From NCBI GenBank assembly GCA_049517675.1, contig JBEKRV010000002.1, forward strand, positions 61,769 through 125,768: DNA of 64,000 bases. Direction: 5' to 3'. The position numbers and the translations under genes were made by a program. A model generated the notes under the pieces. That model had not been told where the DNA came from. It ran no database searches and saw only the letters and a list, made by a program, of their open reading frames with translations. Below, one piece after another: positions 41,411-49,373 of this stretch (its first letter is position 1; each line of letters opens with the position of its first letter). This stretch comes from Bog-756 sp049517675. GTDB taxonomy: Bacteria > Actinomycetota > Acidimicrobiia > Acidimicrobiales > RAAP-2.

Positions 41411-41477
41411 GCGGATCAGGACTCCCTCCGCGGTTCAGCATGCGCGGATCAGGACTGCTTGCGCGGATCAGGACTGC
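41411..41477. repeat. Direct repeats, 17-bp unit, four degenerate copies
   Basis: GCGGATCAGGACT occurs exactly at 41411, 41444 and 41461. The last two are adjacent 17-bp units, and a degraded copy (GCGGTTCAGCATGC) fills the space between the first two. The array lies in the 293-bp gap after yccF, upstream of the ECF-type promoter. Confidence 0.75.
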
Positions 41478-41493
41478 CCGATCCGGGGTAACA

Positions 41494-41521
41494 GTCGATC
41501 GGAACCGATCGTTCTATCCAG
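41494..41521 (+). promoter_or_regulatory. Putative ECF-sigma promoter of the secreted-protein gene
   Basis: GGAACC (41499-41504), ten bases, then TCCAGTA (41515-41521). The same pattern with the same spacing stands upstream of the ECF sigma gene (42529-42551). GGAAC is the common -35 of ECF promoters, and the -10 would fall in or right after AGTA. The -35 is inside a perfect palindrome CGATCGG-AA-CCGATCG (41494-41509) that could bind another factor. The predicted leader is ~120 nt. Confidence 0.55.
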
Positions 41522-41642
41522 TAGGCCCTCCGGGGGGATTGTCCGGTCGGTCGTGTGCTGCACAGGTCGGCGGGCGCCCGCCAGTCGACTCCTGGCCCGT
41601 GGACACGCGGGGGATGCGAACAAGAGCAAGGAGCAACAACAA

Positions 41643-42398
41643 ATGATCCGAAAGATGCTTGTACTCGCGGCGGCAGTCGCCATGCCTGCCGCCGCCATGG
41701 CCGGAGTGACAGCCGTGACCGGTGCCGCAGTCTCATCGGCCAAGGCGTTGCCGCCAGTCGCGGTCTCCTGCAATCTGGGTGGCACCGTGACCTTCGCCAA
41801 GCCGGGCCTGTCCTACGACGGATCCCTGACCAACAAGACGGTCGAGGACACCAAGACGGACGTCACGCTCCAGTCGGGGAGCAGCGCACAGTGTTCGACC
41901 AAGGCGATCAAGGAGAAGATCGTGTCCTCGACGACACCGTGCGCAGGGGCGTCGTCTCCTGCCCCCGAGTGCTCGATCGCTCCGCCGAAGACCCTGGCCA
42001 AGGATCCCAACTTCTATGACACGGCCTCGTCGCTGGCCTCGTCGGGCGTCTCCGAGATCGTCTCGTCCTTGTCACCCGGGATCCCATCGGAGGACAACGG
42101 GACCAAGATCGTCCTGGAAGTCACCTCAGGTGGCACCAGTGAGGTGACACCGGGCGGAGCCTGCGGTTCCACGGTCGGCTTCCAGTTGACCGGTGCCGTC
42201 GACCTGGCCGCGGGCGGTCCCGTCGTCATCAGCGGGTCCGACGCCACCTACACACTGGTGATCTGCCTGCAGACGGATACCGGTCCGGGGACGACGGGCT
42301 CGTTCTTCACGGACTACCTGTCCGCCGCCGGTGGGAGCACGGTCCCGACCATCGCCACGGCCGGCCTCGGCTCGGACAGCAACCTGTCCATCAGCTGA
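41643..42398 (+). CDS. Secreted cysteine-containing protein of unknown family
   Basis: Family not recognised. The 251-residue protein has a clear signal peptide: basic MIRK, a hydrophobic core LVLAAAVAMPAAAMAG, and a likely Ala-rich cleavage site near residue 35 (SSAKA). The mature part is rich in Ser, Thr and Gly, contains six cysteines that could pair, and has no membrane anchor or sorting signal. A segment beginning VSCNLGGTVTFAKPGLSYDG suggests a beta-sandwich. An AAGGAG site precedes the ATG at 41643. A strong terminator follows. The shared ECF promoter suggests control by the sigma factor 460 nt downstream. Confidence 0.8.
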   Translation: MIRKMLVLAAAVAMPAAAMAGVTAVTGAAVSSAKALPPVAVSCNLGGTVTFAKPGLSYDGSLTNKTVEDTKTDVTLQSGSSAQCSTKAIKEKIVSSTTPCAGASSPAPECSIAPPKTLAKDPNFYDTASSLASSGVSEIVSSLSPGIPSEDNGTKIVLEVTSGGTSEVTPGGACGSTVGFQLTGAVDLAAGGPVVISGSDATYTLVICLQTDTGPGTTGSFFTDYLSAAGGSTVPTIATAGLGSDSNLSIS

Positions 42399-42440
42399 GC
42401 CTGATCTCCCACCCGAGCCGGGGTGGGGCACGGTAGCGCA

Positions 42441-42468
42441 CGAAGGCGGGGCTCCGGCCCCGCCTTCG
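42441..42468 (+). terminator. Strong terminator hairpin after the secreted-protein gene
   Basis: CGAAGGCGGGGC (42441-42452), loop TCCG, then GCCCCGCCTTCG (42457-42468): a perfect 12-bp stem 43 nt after the stop codon. It separates the secreted-protein gene from the sigma gene. Confidence 0.8.
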
Positions 42469-42528
42469 TCGCGCCGTCACACGTGCGGACACGTGCCCAG
42501 CCGGCCTCGCCGGAGGCGGTGGGGGCAA

Positions 42529-42551
42529 GGAATTTGGCCTTCGGTCCAGTA
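42529..42551 (+). promoter_or_regulatory. Putative ECF-sigma autoregulatory promoter
   Basis: GGAATT (42529-42534), ten bases, then TCCAGTA (42545-42551), the same layout as at 41499-41521. The leader to the sigma GTG at 42858 would be about 300 nt. The rest of the 459-bp gap between the secreted-protein gene and the sigma gene holds the terminator but no gene I can support. Confidence 0.5.
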
Positions 42552-42857
42552 ACAGACGGTGTGTGCGGCTCGTTCAAGAGGAGTGAGGGCCTGCGTGGGA
42601 TTCGTGCAACGCTGGCCGGCCCCGCATCCACCGGGACACTCGGGATGATGAAGGTGCGGGGCCCATGGATCTGTGTGCGCAACATCGGGGAGATGGAGCG
42701 ATCGAGAGCCCGAGAGCGCCCGTCGTCACCCACCGGGAAGGGCGGTGACGGGTGCATCGGTGACCGGCACGTGCGACGTGTCGCAGGTGCCCCACCGGGC
42801 GCGGCGACGATCACCCCCGTTCCACTGCGCTCGCAGAGCACATGACAGGGGGAGCAG

Positions 42858-43448
42858 GTGCGGGACTTCACGGTGACGATGCGAGCGGCCCAGCAGGGCG
42901 ATGAGGGCGCCTTCACCCGTCTCTGGCGCGAGTTCCAACCCGGGCTGTTGCGCTACCTGACCGTGAAGTCGGCATCGGAGGCGGAGGACCTGGCCGCCGA
43001 TGTCTGGCTGCGCGTGGCTCGGGTCCTGCCCACCTTCGAGGGCGACGAACCGGGATTCCGTTCCTGGCTCTTCACGATCGCACGCAACCGGGTCACCGAC
43101 TGGTACCGGGGTACCCACCGCCGGCCCGAGCCCATCGACGTCGCCGTCCTGCGGTCCATGCCATCGGAGGAATCGATCGAGACGGAGGTCACGGACCATT
43201 CGGACATCGACGCCGCCATCGCCCTCATCGGAACGCTCCCGCACGACCAGGCCGAGGCGGTCATGCTCCGTGTCGTGGGCGGACTCGAGATCGCCCATGT
43301 CGCCCGGCTCATGGACCGGACTCCGGGTGCCGTCCGGGTCCTCTGCCACCGGGGTCTCCGGCGGCTCGAGCAGCGGCTCGAAGGCTCCGGTTCCCCGTCG
43401 TACCCGGTCCCGGACGTCCGTACCGAGAAGGTGCCGCTCCGTGCGTGA
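42858..43448 (+). CDS. ECF-family RNA polymerase sigma factor
   Basis: A 196-residue sigma-70 factor with only regions 2 and 4. Region 2 includes LLRYLTVKSASEAEDLAADV and FRSWLFTIARNRVTDWYRG, the usual -10 recognition and core-binding signature. Region 4 has LPHDQAEAVMLRVVGGLEIA and the HTH VARLMDRTPGAVRVLCHRG for -35 binding. GTG at 42858 has a GGGGGAG site upstream. The gene overlaps the start of the next gene by eight nt, typical of an ECF sigma and its partner. Its promoter appears to match that of the secreted-protein gene, which suggests autoregulation. Confidence 0.9.
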   Translation: MRDFTVTMRAAQQGDEGAFTRLWREFQPGLLRYLTVKSASEAEDLAADVWLRVARVLPTFEGDEPGFRSWLFTIARNRVTDWYRGTHRRPEPIDVAVLRSMPSEESIETEVTDHSDIDAAIALIGTLPHDQAEAVMLRVVGGLEIAHVARLMDRTPGAVRVLCHRGLRRLEQRLEGSGSPSYPVPDVRTEKVPLRA

Positions 43449-43749
43449 TCGAGACCCCCTCCACGGGCCGCACCCGGACCGGCACCGCGTGGCGCCCGAC
43501 GGCGGTGCCGTGACCCGCGGGAGGCCGGCTGCCGCGTTCGACAGCCTGGCCGACCTCCTGGCCGCTGCCTCCTGTCCGGCCCGGCCGCACGAGCTCCGGG
43601 GCGAGAGCGCCGTCCGTGCCGCCTTCGAGGTCATCGCCCGCTCGTGGTCGGCGGTTGCCCCGACCCCGGGGCGATCGTCGGGGGCAGGGCGGCGCACCGG
43701 GGGACACCGACGGACACCGCTCGCCCCCACCGGGCCGAGCGGTCAGTAG
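43441..43749 (+). CDS. Short overlapping partner of the ECF sigma factor, anti-sigma-like N-terminus
   Basis: GTG at 43441 overlaps the sigma stop (8 nt), and the frame runs 102 residues to 43749. After a Pro/His-rich start it has DSLADLLAAASCPARPHELRG then ESAVRAAFEVIARSW. This short motif resembles the N-terminal segment I recall from actinobacterial proteins encoded beside ECF sigma genes, which usually continue into a membrane helix and an extracytoplasmic domain. Here the frame ends soon after in low-complexity sequence without a membrane helix, so it may be truncated or cytoplasmic. It overlaps the convergent dgt end by seven nt. Confidence 0.5.
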   Translation: MRDRDPLHGPHPDRHRVAPDGGAVTRGRPAAAFDSLADLLAAASCPARPHELRGESAVRAAFEVIARSWSAVAPTPGRSSGAGRRTGGHRRTPLAPTGPSGQ

Positions 43750-45005
43750 CGCCCTGCCACACCGATGCCCACGGGCAGCTTGCCCGGGTCCCAGCCCAAC
43801 CGGGCTACGGCCTGGGAGAACGCGAACCGGTCGGTCATGCCGGCCACGTAGGCCACGGCCGCGTGCACCGCGCCGGGCTCGCCCCCGGTCAGGCCGTCGT
43901 CGTCCGGCCCGGCCGACGGGATCAGGTGCGGTCGGTCGCCGAAGTGCTCGACCAGGGCCTGGAGGACGGCGACCACCGCTTCGCCCTGGGCCACCGAGCT
44001 CGGCCGCAGGTAGATGTGCTCGTAGTTGCTCGCCCGGAAGGCGGCCAGGGCCTCGGCCTCGGCGTCGGCCATGCCGATTCGCCCGGTGCGGAGCGTGGTG
44101 TCGACCAGCGCGTCGATGAACGTGCCGAGCTGTTGGCCCCGCCGGTCGCCGCACCGGTCGCGGACGATCCGGGGGAGTGCCTCCGACGTCACGATGCCGC
44201 TCCGGACGGCGTCCTCGAAGTCATGGCAGACGTAGGCGATCCGGTCGGCCCAGCTCACCACCTCGCCCTCGGGGGTCATCGGAGCCGGCCGGGACCACGA
44301 ATGGTTGCGGATGCCGTCGAGTGTCTCGTCGCACAGGTTGAGCGACGCCAACGACACGTCGGCCCCCCACGGAGCATGGTCGAATCCGCCACTGACGTAC
44401 GGGGACAGCGCGTCCTCACTGGCATGGCCGCCGGGCCCGTGGCCGCAGTCGTGCCCGAGGGCGATGGCCTCCGTCAGGGCCACGTTGAGGCGGCATGCCC
44501 GGGCGATGCCCACCGCCACCTGGGCAACCTCGAGGGCGTGGGTGAGGCGGGTCCGCTGGTGGTCGTCGGGGAAGACGAAGACCTGGGTCTTGCCGGCCAG
44601 TCTCCGGAACGACGGTGCGTGGAGGATCCGATCGCGATCACGCTCGAAGCAGGTGCGCCACCGATCGGGCTCCTCGTCCCGTCGCCTGGAGCCGGCGCCG
44701 AGGGAATGGGTGGCGCCAGGGGCCAGCTGGGCCCGCTCCAGCTCCTCGCGTGCCAGTCGATCGAATCCCGGGGCCGGTAGTTCCGTTCCGATGGTGGCCC
44801 TGCTGTCCCGATGGGCGAACGTCACCCCGTCACTGCCATGGCCCGACATCGTCGAGGCCCACTTGCGGTTCCGTTCGCTCTCGGTGGGCCGTTGGATCCC
44901 CGTGACCGACCCCGTGACCGCCCCGGCGGCCGGGTCGACGGCCGACCCGGCGGCCGACCCGGCGGTGTCTGGTGCCTCGCCTTCCATGCTGTCAGTGTGC
45001 ACCAT
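43743..45005 (-). CDS. dgt: Deoxyguanosinetriphosphate triphosphohydrolase-like protein
   Basis: An HD-domain nucleotidase that splits dNTPs to nucleoside and triphosphate, affecting dNTP pools. It is 420 residues. The metal-binding HD motif is ALGHDCGHGPGGHASE, preceded by FRRLAGKTQVF and TRLTHALEVAQVAVGI, and followed by WADRIAYVCHDFEDAVRSG. The first ~45 residues are Ala/Gly/Thr-rich and not part of the fold, so translation may begin later than the ATG at 45005 (ATG at 44987 is another choice). It is convergent with the sigma gene pair. Confidence 0.87.
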   Translation of the reverse strand: MVHTDSMEGEAPDTAGSAAGSAVDPAAGAVTGSVTGIQRPTESERNRKWASTMSGHGSDGVTFAHRDSRATIGTELPAPGFDRLAREELERAQLAPGATHSLGAGSRRRDEEPDRWRTCFERDRDRILHAPSFRRLAGKTQVFVFPDDHQRTRLTHALEVAQVAVGIARACRLNVALTEAIALGHDCGHGPGGHASEDALSPYVSGGFDHAPWGADVSLASLNLCDETLDGIRNHSWSRPAPMTPEGEVVSWADRIAYVCHDFEDAVRSGIVTSEALPRIVRDRCGDRRGQQLGTFIDALVDTTLRTGRIGMADAEAEALAAFRASNYEHIYLRPSSVAQGEAVVAVLQALVEHFGDRPHLIPSAGPDDDGLTGGEPGAVHAAVAYVAGMTDRFAFSQAVARLGWDPGKLPVGIGVAGRY

Positions 45006-45100
45006 GGGCGCGACGACGGGACGGCGCTGCCCTGGAGGGCTGTATCGTCAGGGATACCGGGCGGTCCCACCGACCGCCGGGTTCGAGAGGAGCGTGCCAG

Positions 45101-45337
45101 GTGGACGTACGTATCGGGATCGTGCAGTCGATGAAGGAGCTCGACATCGAGCTACCCGACGATGCTGACCGAGACAAGGTCCTGGCCGACATAGAGGCGG
45201 CGCTGGACGAGGACGACAAGATCCTCTGGCTCACCGACCGCAAGGGCCGCCAGGTCGGGGTCCCGGTAGGAAAGATCGCCTACATCGAGCTCGACCCACC
45301 CTCTTCCGACCGGCGGGTCGGCTTCGGGATCTCCTGA
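45101..45337 (+). CDS. DUF3107 family protein
   Basis: A 78-residue protein found almost only in actinobacteria. It starts VDVRIGIVQSMKELDIELPD and includes ILWLTDRKGRQVGVPVGKIAYIELDP near the end. The fold is unknown, probably a small beta-rich domain. GTG at 45101 has a strong GAGAGGAG ribosome site nine nt upstream, and TATCGT (near 45042) is a possible -10. It precedes the paired ArsA-like ATPase genes. Confidence 0.82.
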   Translation: MDVRIGIVQSMKELDIELPDDADRDKVLADIEAALDEDDKILWLTDRKGRQVGVPVGKIAYIELDPPSSDRRVGFGIS

Positions 45338-45385
45338 TTCGACGCTCCACGTCAGCGCGCCCGGCGTCCAGGACGAACGGCCGAC

Positions 45386-46348
45386 GTGCCCGCTGACTCG
45401 ATGCCGTCGATCCTCGACCGGAGGCTGATCTTCGTCACCGGCAAGGGCGGTACCGGCAAGACGACCGTCGCCTCCGCCCTCGCACTGCTGGCCGCGTCGC
45501 GGGGCAAGAAGGTCCTGATCTGCGAGATCGACGCCAAGGGCGAGATGGCCGCCTACTACGAGGCCCCACCCACCTCGTTCAAGGAGAAGGAGGTCCAGCC
45601 CGGCGTCTTCGCCATGACCATGGACACCGAGGCGTCGCTCCGGGAGTACCTGAAACTGCAGCTGCGCATCCCCATCGTCGGTCGCATCGGTCCGGTGGCC
45701 AAGGCCTTCGACTTCCTCGCCACCGCCGCTCCGGGGGTCAGGGAGATCCTGACCATGGGAAAGCTGTGCTTCGAGGTGCGCGACGGCGACTGGGATCTCG
45801 TGGTGGTCGACGCCCCGGCCTCGGGGCACATCGTCGGCCAACTGGCGGCCCCCCAGGCCGTCAACGGGCTGGTCAAGGTGGGCCTCATCCGGACCCAGAC
45901 GGGCTGGATGCTGGACCTGCTGTCCGACCCCGCCGTGACCGGACTGCTCGCCGTGTGCACGCCCGAGGAGATGCCGGTAAGCGAGACGATCGAACTCGCC
46001 GTCCGGGTGCGCGAGGAGACCACGGTGGACCTGGCCGCGGTCGTGGTCAACCGTGTGCTCCCCGAGCTGTTCGGGCGCCAAGAGGAGGCCGTCTTCGACG
46101 CCCTCGGCGCGACGGGGGCGCTCTCCCTGCTCGACGGCCTGGTTGACGGCGACGCCGAGCCGGTCCTCGATGCCGCCAGGTTGGCGGTCACCATGCGCCG
46201 GACCCGCTCCACCCATCTCGAACGGCTGCGCGAGGGGATCGATCCTGCGGTCCCACTCCTGTACCTGCCCTTTCTGTTCACCCGTTCCCACGGGCTGCGG
46301 ACGACCCGGCAGGTGGCCGAGTCCCTCGGCGAGGAGTTGGGCTACTGA
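45386..46348 (+). CDS. bagA: ArsA/Get3-like ATPase, BagA type
   Basis: A 320-residue SIMIBI-class ATPase with the deviant Walker A VTGKGGTGKTT (about residues 18-28), a switch region VVVDAPASGH and the A-loop-like LFTRSHGL near the end. It resembles the first of the paired mycobacterial Get3-like proteins (Rv3679/Rv3680, BagA/BagB), linked there to stress tolerance. Unlike fungal Get3 it has no paired CXXC zinc site. GTG at 45386 and ATG at 45401 are both possible starts. The stop overlaps the next start (TGATG), so the two are produced together and probably form a heteromer. Confidence 0.8.
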   Translation: MPADSMPSILDRRLIFVTGKGGTGKTTVASALALLAASRGKKVLICEIDAKGEMAAYYEAPPTSFKEKEVQPGVFAMTMDTEASLREYLKLQLRIPIVGRIGPVAKAFDFLATAAPGVREILTMGKLCFEVRDGDWDLVVVDAPASGHIVGQLAAPQAVNGLVKVGLIRTQTGWMLDLLSDPAVTGLLAVCTPEEMPVSETIELAVRVREETTVDLAAVVVNRVLPELFGRQEEAVFDALGATGALSLLDGLVDGDAEPVLDAARLAVTMRRTRSTHLERLREGIDPAVPLLYLPFLFTRSHGLRTTRQVAESLGEELGY

Positions 46349-47610
46349 TGCCCGAGCGCCCCAGCGGCAAGGAACGCCCCGCCCGGCCTGTCCGTACTGC
46401 CCGCGCTGCCCGCAAGGGGGATGCGGGGACGGCTCCGGAACCGGCCCCGACCATGGACAGCCTGCTCGCCACCAAGGAGATCGTGGTGGCCTGCGGCCCC
46501 GGGGGCGTGGGCAAGACGACCACGGCCGCGGCGTCGGCGTTGATGGCCGCCGTCAACCACGGCTCCAAGGTGCTGGTGCTCACCGTCGACCCGGCAAAGC
46601 GTCTGGCGAACGCCCTCGGCCTCGACGGCATCGGCAACACCGAGCACCGGGTGCCCAACTCCGCCTTCAAGGCAGCGGGGGTGAGGCCACGGGGCGAGCT
46701 GTGGGCCGCCATGCTCGACACCAAGGAGTCGTGGGACTCCCTCATCCGCCACCATGCGCCCGACGAGCAGACCCGTGACGAGATCCTGGCCAACCCGCTC
46801 TACCAGAACATCGCCGGACGTTTCATCCAGAGCCACGACTACATCGCCATGGAACGGCTGTACGAGATCCACAGTGCGGCCGAATACGACCTGATCGTGG
46901 TGGACACCCCGCCCACCCGCAACGCGCTCGATTTCCTCGACGCCCCCGAGCGCCTCGCCGACTTCTTCTCCTCGCGGCTGCTGAGGTGGCTGATCGTGCC
47001 CTACCGGTCGAAGTTGGTGAACGTCGCCACCAAGCCCTTCTACCAGATCTCGGATCGCATCCTGGGCACCGAGTTCATGTCGGACATCTCCGAGTTCTTC
47101 ATCCTCTTTCAGACGATGTACGACGGGTTCGTCGAGCGTTCGAAGGCGGTCGGGCGGCTGCTCGCCGACCGGCGCACCACGTTCGTGGTGGTGTCGACCC
47201 TGGAGGCCACCCCGCTGCGCGAGGCCGAGTTCTTCGCCGAGGAGCTGACCGCCAGGAAGCTCCACCTCGGGGCCATCGTGCTCAACAAGGTCCTTCCCGA
47301 CTACCTGCGGGGCCGGGGCGGCACCAAGGTGGCCGAGTCGATGAAGGACCGGGCCGACGAGCTGGCCGGAGCCCTGGCCCCGGTCATCGGTGCGGGCGAC
47401 CCGGCACTCGGTGATCCGGCCCAGATCGCCCGCGTGCTGACCGAGGTCGCCGACAGCTACCTCAACTTCCAGATCGTCGCCCTCCGGGAGATGGAGGAGC
47501 GGGCCACCCTGGCCGTCGTCCCCGACGTACTGGCGACGGTGCCCTTCTTCGACACCGACATCTACGACCTGTCGGGGCTGCTCCGGCTCGGCGAGCAGAT
47601 CTGGTCCTGA
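46348..47610 (+). CDS. bagB: ArsA/Get3-like ATPase, BagB type
   Basis: A 420-residue partner of the preceding protein. After a ~45-residue basic, disordered N-terminus comes the Walker A ACGPGGVGKTTT. This is followed by VLTVDPAKRLANALGL (a DPA[R/K]RL-type switch), LIVVDTPPTRNALDFLDAP and the MYDGFVERSKAV helix. These features match mycobacterial Rv3680. There is no arsenic gene nearby, so arsenite export is unlikely. It begins in a TGATG overlap with bagA. Confidence 0.8.
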   Translation: MPERPSGKERPARPVRTARAARKGDAGTAPEPAPTMDSLLATKEIVVACGPGGVGKTTTAAASALMAAVNHGSKVLVLTVDPAKRLANALGLDGIGNTEHRVPNSAFKAAGVRPRGELWAAMLDTKESWDSLIRHHAPDEQTRDEILANPLYQNIAGRFIQSHDYIAMERLYEIHSAAEYDLIVVDTPPTRNALDFLDAPERLADFFSSRLLRWLIVPYRSKLVNVATKPFYQISDRILGTEFMSDISEFFILFQTMYDGFVERSKAVGRLLADRRTTFVVVSTLEATPLREAEFFAEELTARKLHLGAIVLNKVLPDYLRGRGGTKVAESMKDRADELAGALAPVIGAGDPALGDPAQIARVLTEVADSYLNFQIVALREMEERATLAVVPDVLATVPFFDTDIYDLSGLLRLGEQIWS

Positions 47611-47661
47611 AGGCCTGCGCCGCCTGTCCCCGCCGGCCCCCGGCTGCCTTACGATGCAGGG

Positions 47662-48306
47662 ATGACCGACGTCGTCGACCCGGCGCTCGAGGCCTACGCC
47701 GCCGAGCACACCACGGCTCCCCCCGAACACCTCGAAGCACTGGCGGCGGAGCTCGTCACCACGCTCGACAGTCCCAACATGATGGTGGGCCGGCTCGAGG
47801 GACGGTACCTGGAGATGCTCACCTATGCCGTCGCCGCCACGTCGGTGCTCGAGATCGGGACCTTCGGCGGGTACTCGGCACTGGCCATGGCCCCCGGCCT
47901 CGCCCCCGGCGGCCGGATCGTCTCGTGCGAGATCTCCCCGGTGCACGCCGCCTTCGCCCGCCGGCACATCGCCGCCAGCCCGTACTCCGACCGGATCAGG
48001 GTGATCGAGGGTCCGGCCATCGAGACGATCGCCTCGCTTCCCGGTCCCTTCGACCTCGTCTTCATCGATGCGGACAAGTCCTCGTACCCGTCCTACTACG
48101 AGGCCGTCCTCCCGAAGCTCGCTCCACGGGGCCTCATCGTCGCCGACAACACCCTCTGGTCCGGCCGTGTCCTCGACCCGTCGGACACCAGTGCGGACAC
48201 GGTGGCGCTCCGCGCGTTCAACGACTTCCTGGTCACCGATCCCCGGGTGGTGGTGGTCCAGACCACCGTCCGCGACGGGGTCACCCTCATCCGCCGGCGC
48301 GACTGA
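47662..48306 (+). CDS. SAM-dependent O-methyltransferase (class I, catechol-type fold)
   Basis: A 214-residue Methyltransf_3 protein. The SAM site is VLEIGTFGGYSALAMA, the acidic loop IVSCEISPVH, and the metal-binding region DLVFIDADKSSYPSYYEAVL with ADNTLWSGRV, as in caffeoyl-CoA and actinobacterial catechol O-methyltransferases. ATG at 47662 has TACGAT six nt upstream without a ribosome site, another leaderless pattern. The substrate is probably a catechol or hydroxycinnamate, but the neighbours do not say. Confidence 0.86.
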   Translation: MTDVVDPALEAYAAEHTTAPPEHLEALAAELVTTLDSPNMMVGRLEGRYLEMLTYAVAATSVLEIGTFGGYSALAMAPGLAPGGRIVSCEISPVHAAFARRHIAASPYSDRIRVIEGPAIETIASLPGPFDLVFIDADKSSYPSYYEAVLPKLAPRGLIVADNTLWSGRVLDPSDTSADTVALRAFNDFLVTDPRVVVVQTTVRDGVTLIRRRD

Positions 48307-48432
48307 CCGTGCACCGTCCCGGATCGCCGCCCACCTGACCCCCGAGCGCACCGATGGGTCGACCGGCGGACCCACCGCCCCCACCACCGGACCGCACCTT
48401 CCCCCCAGGCCCCGAAAGGATCGACAACCAGC

Positions 48433-49371
48433 GTGCTGGACTACCACCTCCACCTCTGGCCCCACAGCCAGAGCGACGCCGAGACCACCGTCGAGCAGGT
48501 GGCCGCCTACTGCGAGCACGCCGTCGCCCACGGGGTCACGGAGATCGCCGTGACTGAGCACCTGTTCCGGTTCACCCAGGCGCGGGACCGTCTCGGCGGA
48601 TTCTGGGACGACCTTCCCGGCGATGCCCTGCGCCCCGGCATGGTCGCGTACTGGGACCACCATGCCCGGGTGGACCTCGACGACTACGTCGAGGTCGTCG
48701 AAGCGGTCAAGGCTGCCGGGCTCCCGGTAGTACTGGGCCTGGAGGTCGACTACTACCAGGACCGCATGGACGATGTCGCCGACCTGCTCGAGGGCTATCC
48801 GTTCGACGTCCTGCTCGGCTCCGTCCACTGGCTGGGGACGTGGCGTTTCGATGTCCTGAACGACCCCCTCGTCCTGGCCGAATGGGACCACCGGGCCGTC
48901 GACCAGGTATGGGACGAGTACACGCGGGCCATGGAGGAGCTCGGTGCCTCCGGGGTGTGCGACGTCTTCGCCCACCCCGACCTGATCAAGATCGCCGGGC
49001 GGGTCCCTGCCGTCCCCGACGAGTTCTACGACCGGATCACCGAGGCGGCGGTGCGCTCGGGGATGGCCGCCGAGCTGTCGTCGGCCGGGTGGCGCAAGCC
49101 GGTCGGCGAGGAATACCCGGCGCCTCCGCTCCTGCGACGCTTCGTGGAGCAGGGTGTTCCGCTCACCACCGCCTCGGACGCCCACACCCTGCCGGACGTG
49201 GCCGACCGGGCGGACGACATGCGCGCCCTGTTGATGGCGGCCGGCGTGCAGACCCTCCGCGGGTTCCGCGGTCGACGACCGCACGAGATCGCCGTGTCAC
49301 CCGCACCCGGATCGCTCGACGGACCGGAAGGGTCGGTCGAACCGAACACACCCGTATCGAGGAAGGACTGA
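48433..49371 (+). CDS. PHP-domain phosphoesterase, histidinol-phosphatase-like
   Basis: A 312-residue metal-dependent hydrolase of the PHP superfamily. Metal-binding motifs are visible: DYHLHLWPHSQSD at the start, AVTEHLFRF, GLEVDYYQD, the histidine in LLGSVHWLG, VFAHPDLIKI and the terminal TASDAHTLPDV. This resembles the HisK/HisJ type of histidinol phosphatase. No other histidine biosynthesis gene is near, so another phosphate monoester may be the substrate. An AAAGGA site lies ~12 nt before the GTG. The stop is two nt before the pdtaS start, so both are co-transcribed. Confidence 0.83.
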   Translation: MLDYHLHLWPHSQSDAETTVEQVAAYCEHAVAHGVTEIAVTEHLFRFTQARDRLGGFWDDLPGDALRPGMVAYWDHHARVDLDDYVEVVEAVKAAGLPVVLGLEVDYYQDRMDDVADLLEGYPFDVLLGSVHWLGTWRFDVLNDPLVLAEWDHRAVDQVWDEYTRAMEELGASGVCDVFAHPDLIKIAGRVPAVPDEFYDRITEAAVRSGMAAELSSAGWRKPVGEEYPAPPLLRRFVEQGVPLTTASDAHTLPDVADRADDMRALLMAAGVQTLRGFRGRRPHEIAVSPAPGSLDGPEGSVEPNTPVSRKD

Positions 49372-49373
49372 CG

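Noticed and set aside
41494..41509. The palindrome CGATCGG-AA-CCGATCG as a dedicated repressor site.
   Set aside because: It overlaps the GGAACC element shared with the sigma gene promoter, and the second copy of that promoter lacks the palindrome. I keep it as a remark on the promoter and not as a separate operator.
42423..42845. A 140-codon frame between the secreted-protein and sigma genes.
   Set aside because: It runs through the terminator hairpin, begins within it, has no ribosome site and shows no family. The region looks like an untranslated leader.
46342..49284. A 980-codon minus-strand open frame.
   Set aside because: It is the third-position shadow of bagB, the methyltransferase and the PHP gene, all of which have clear families.
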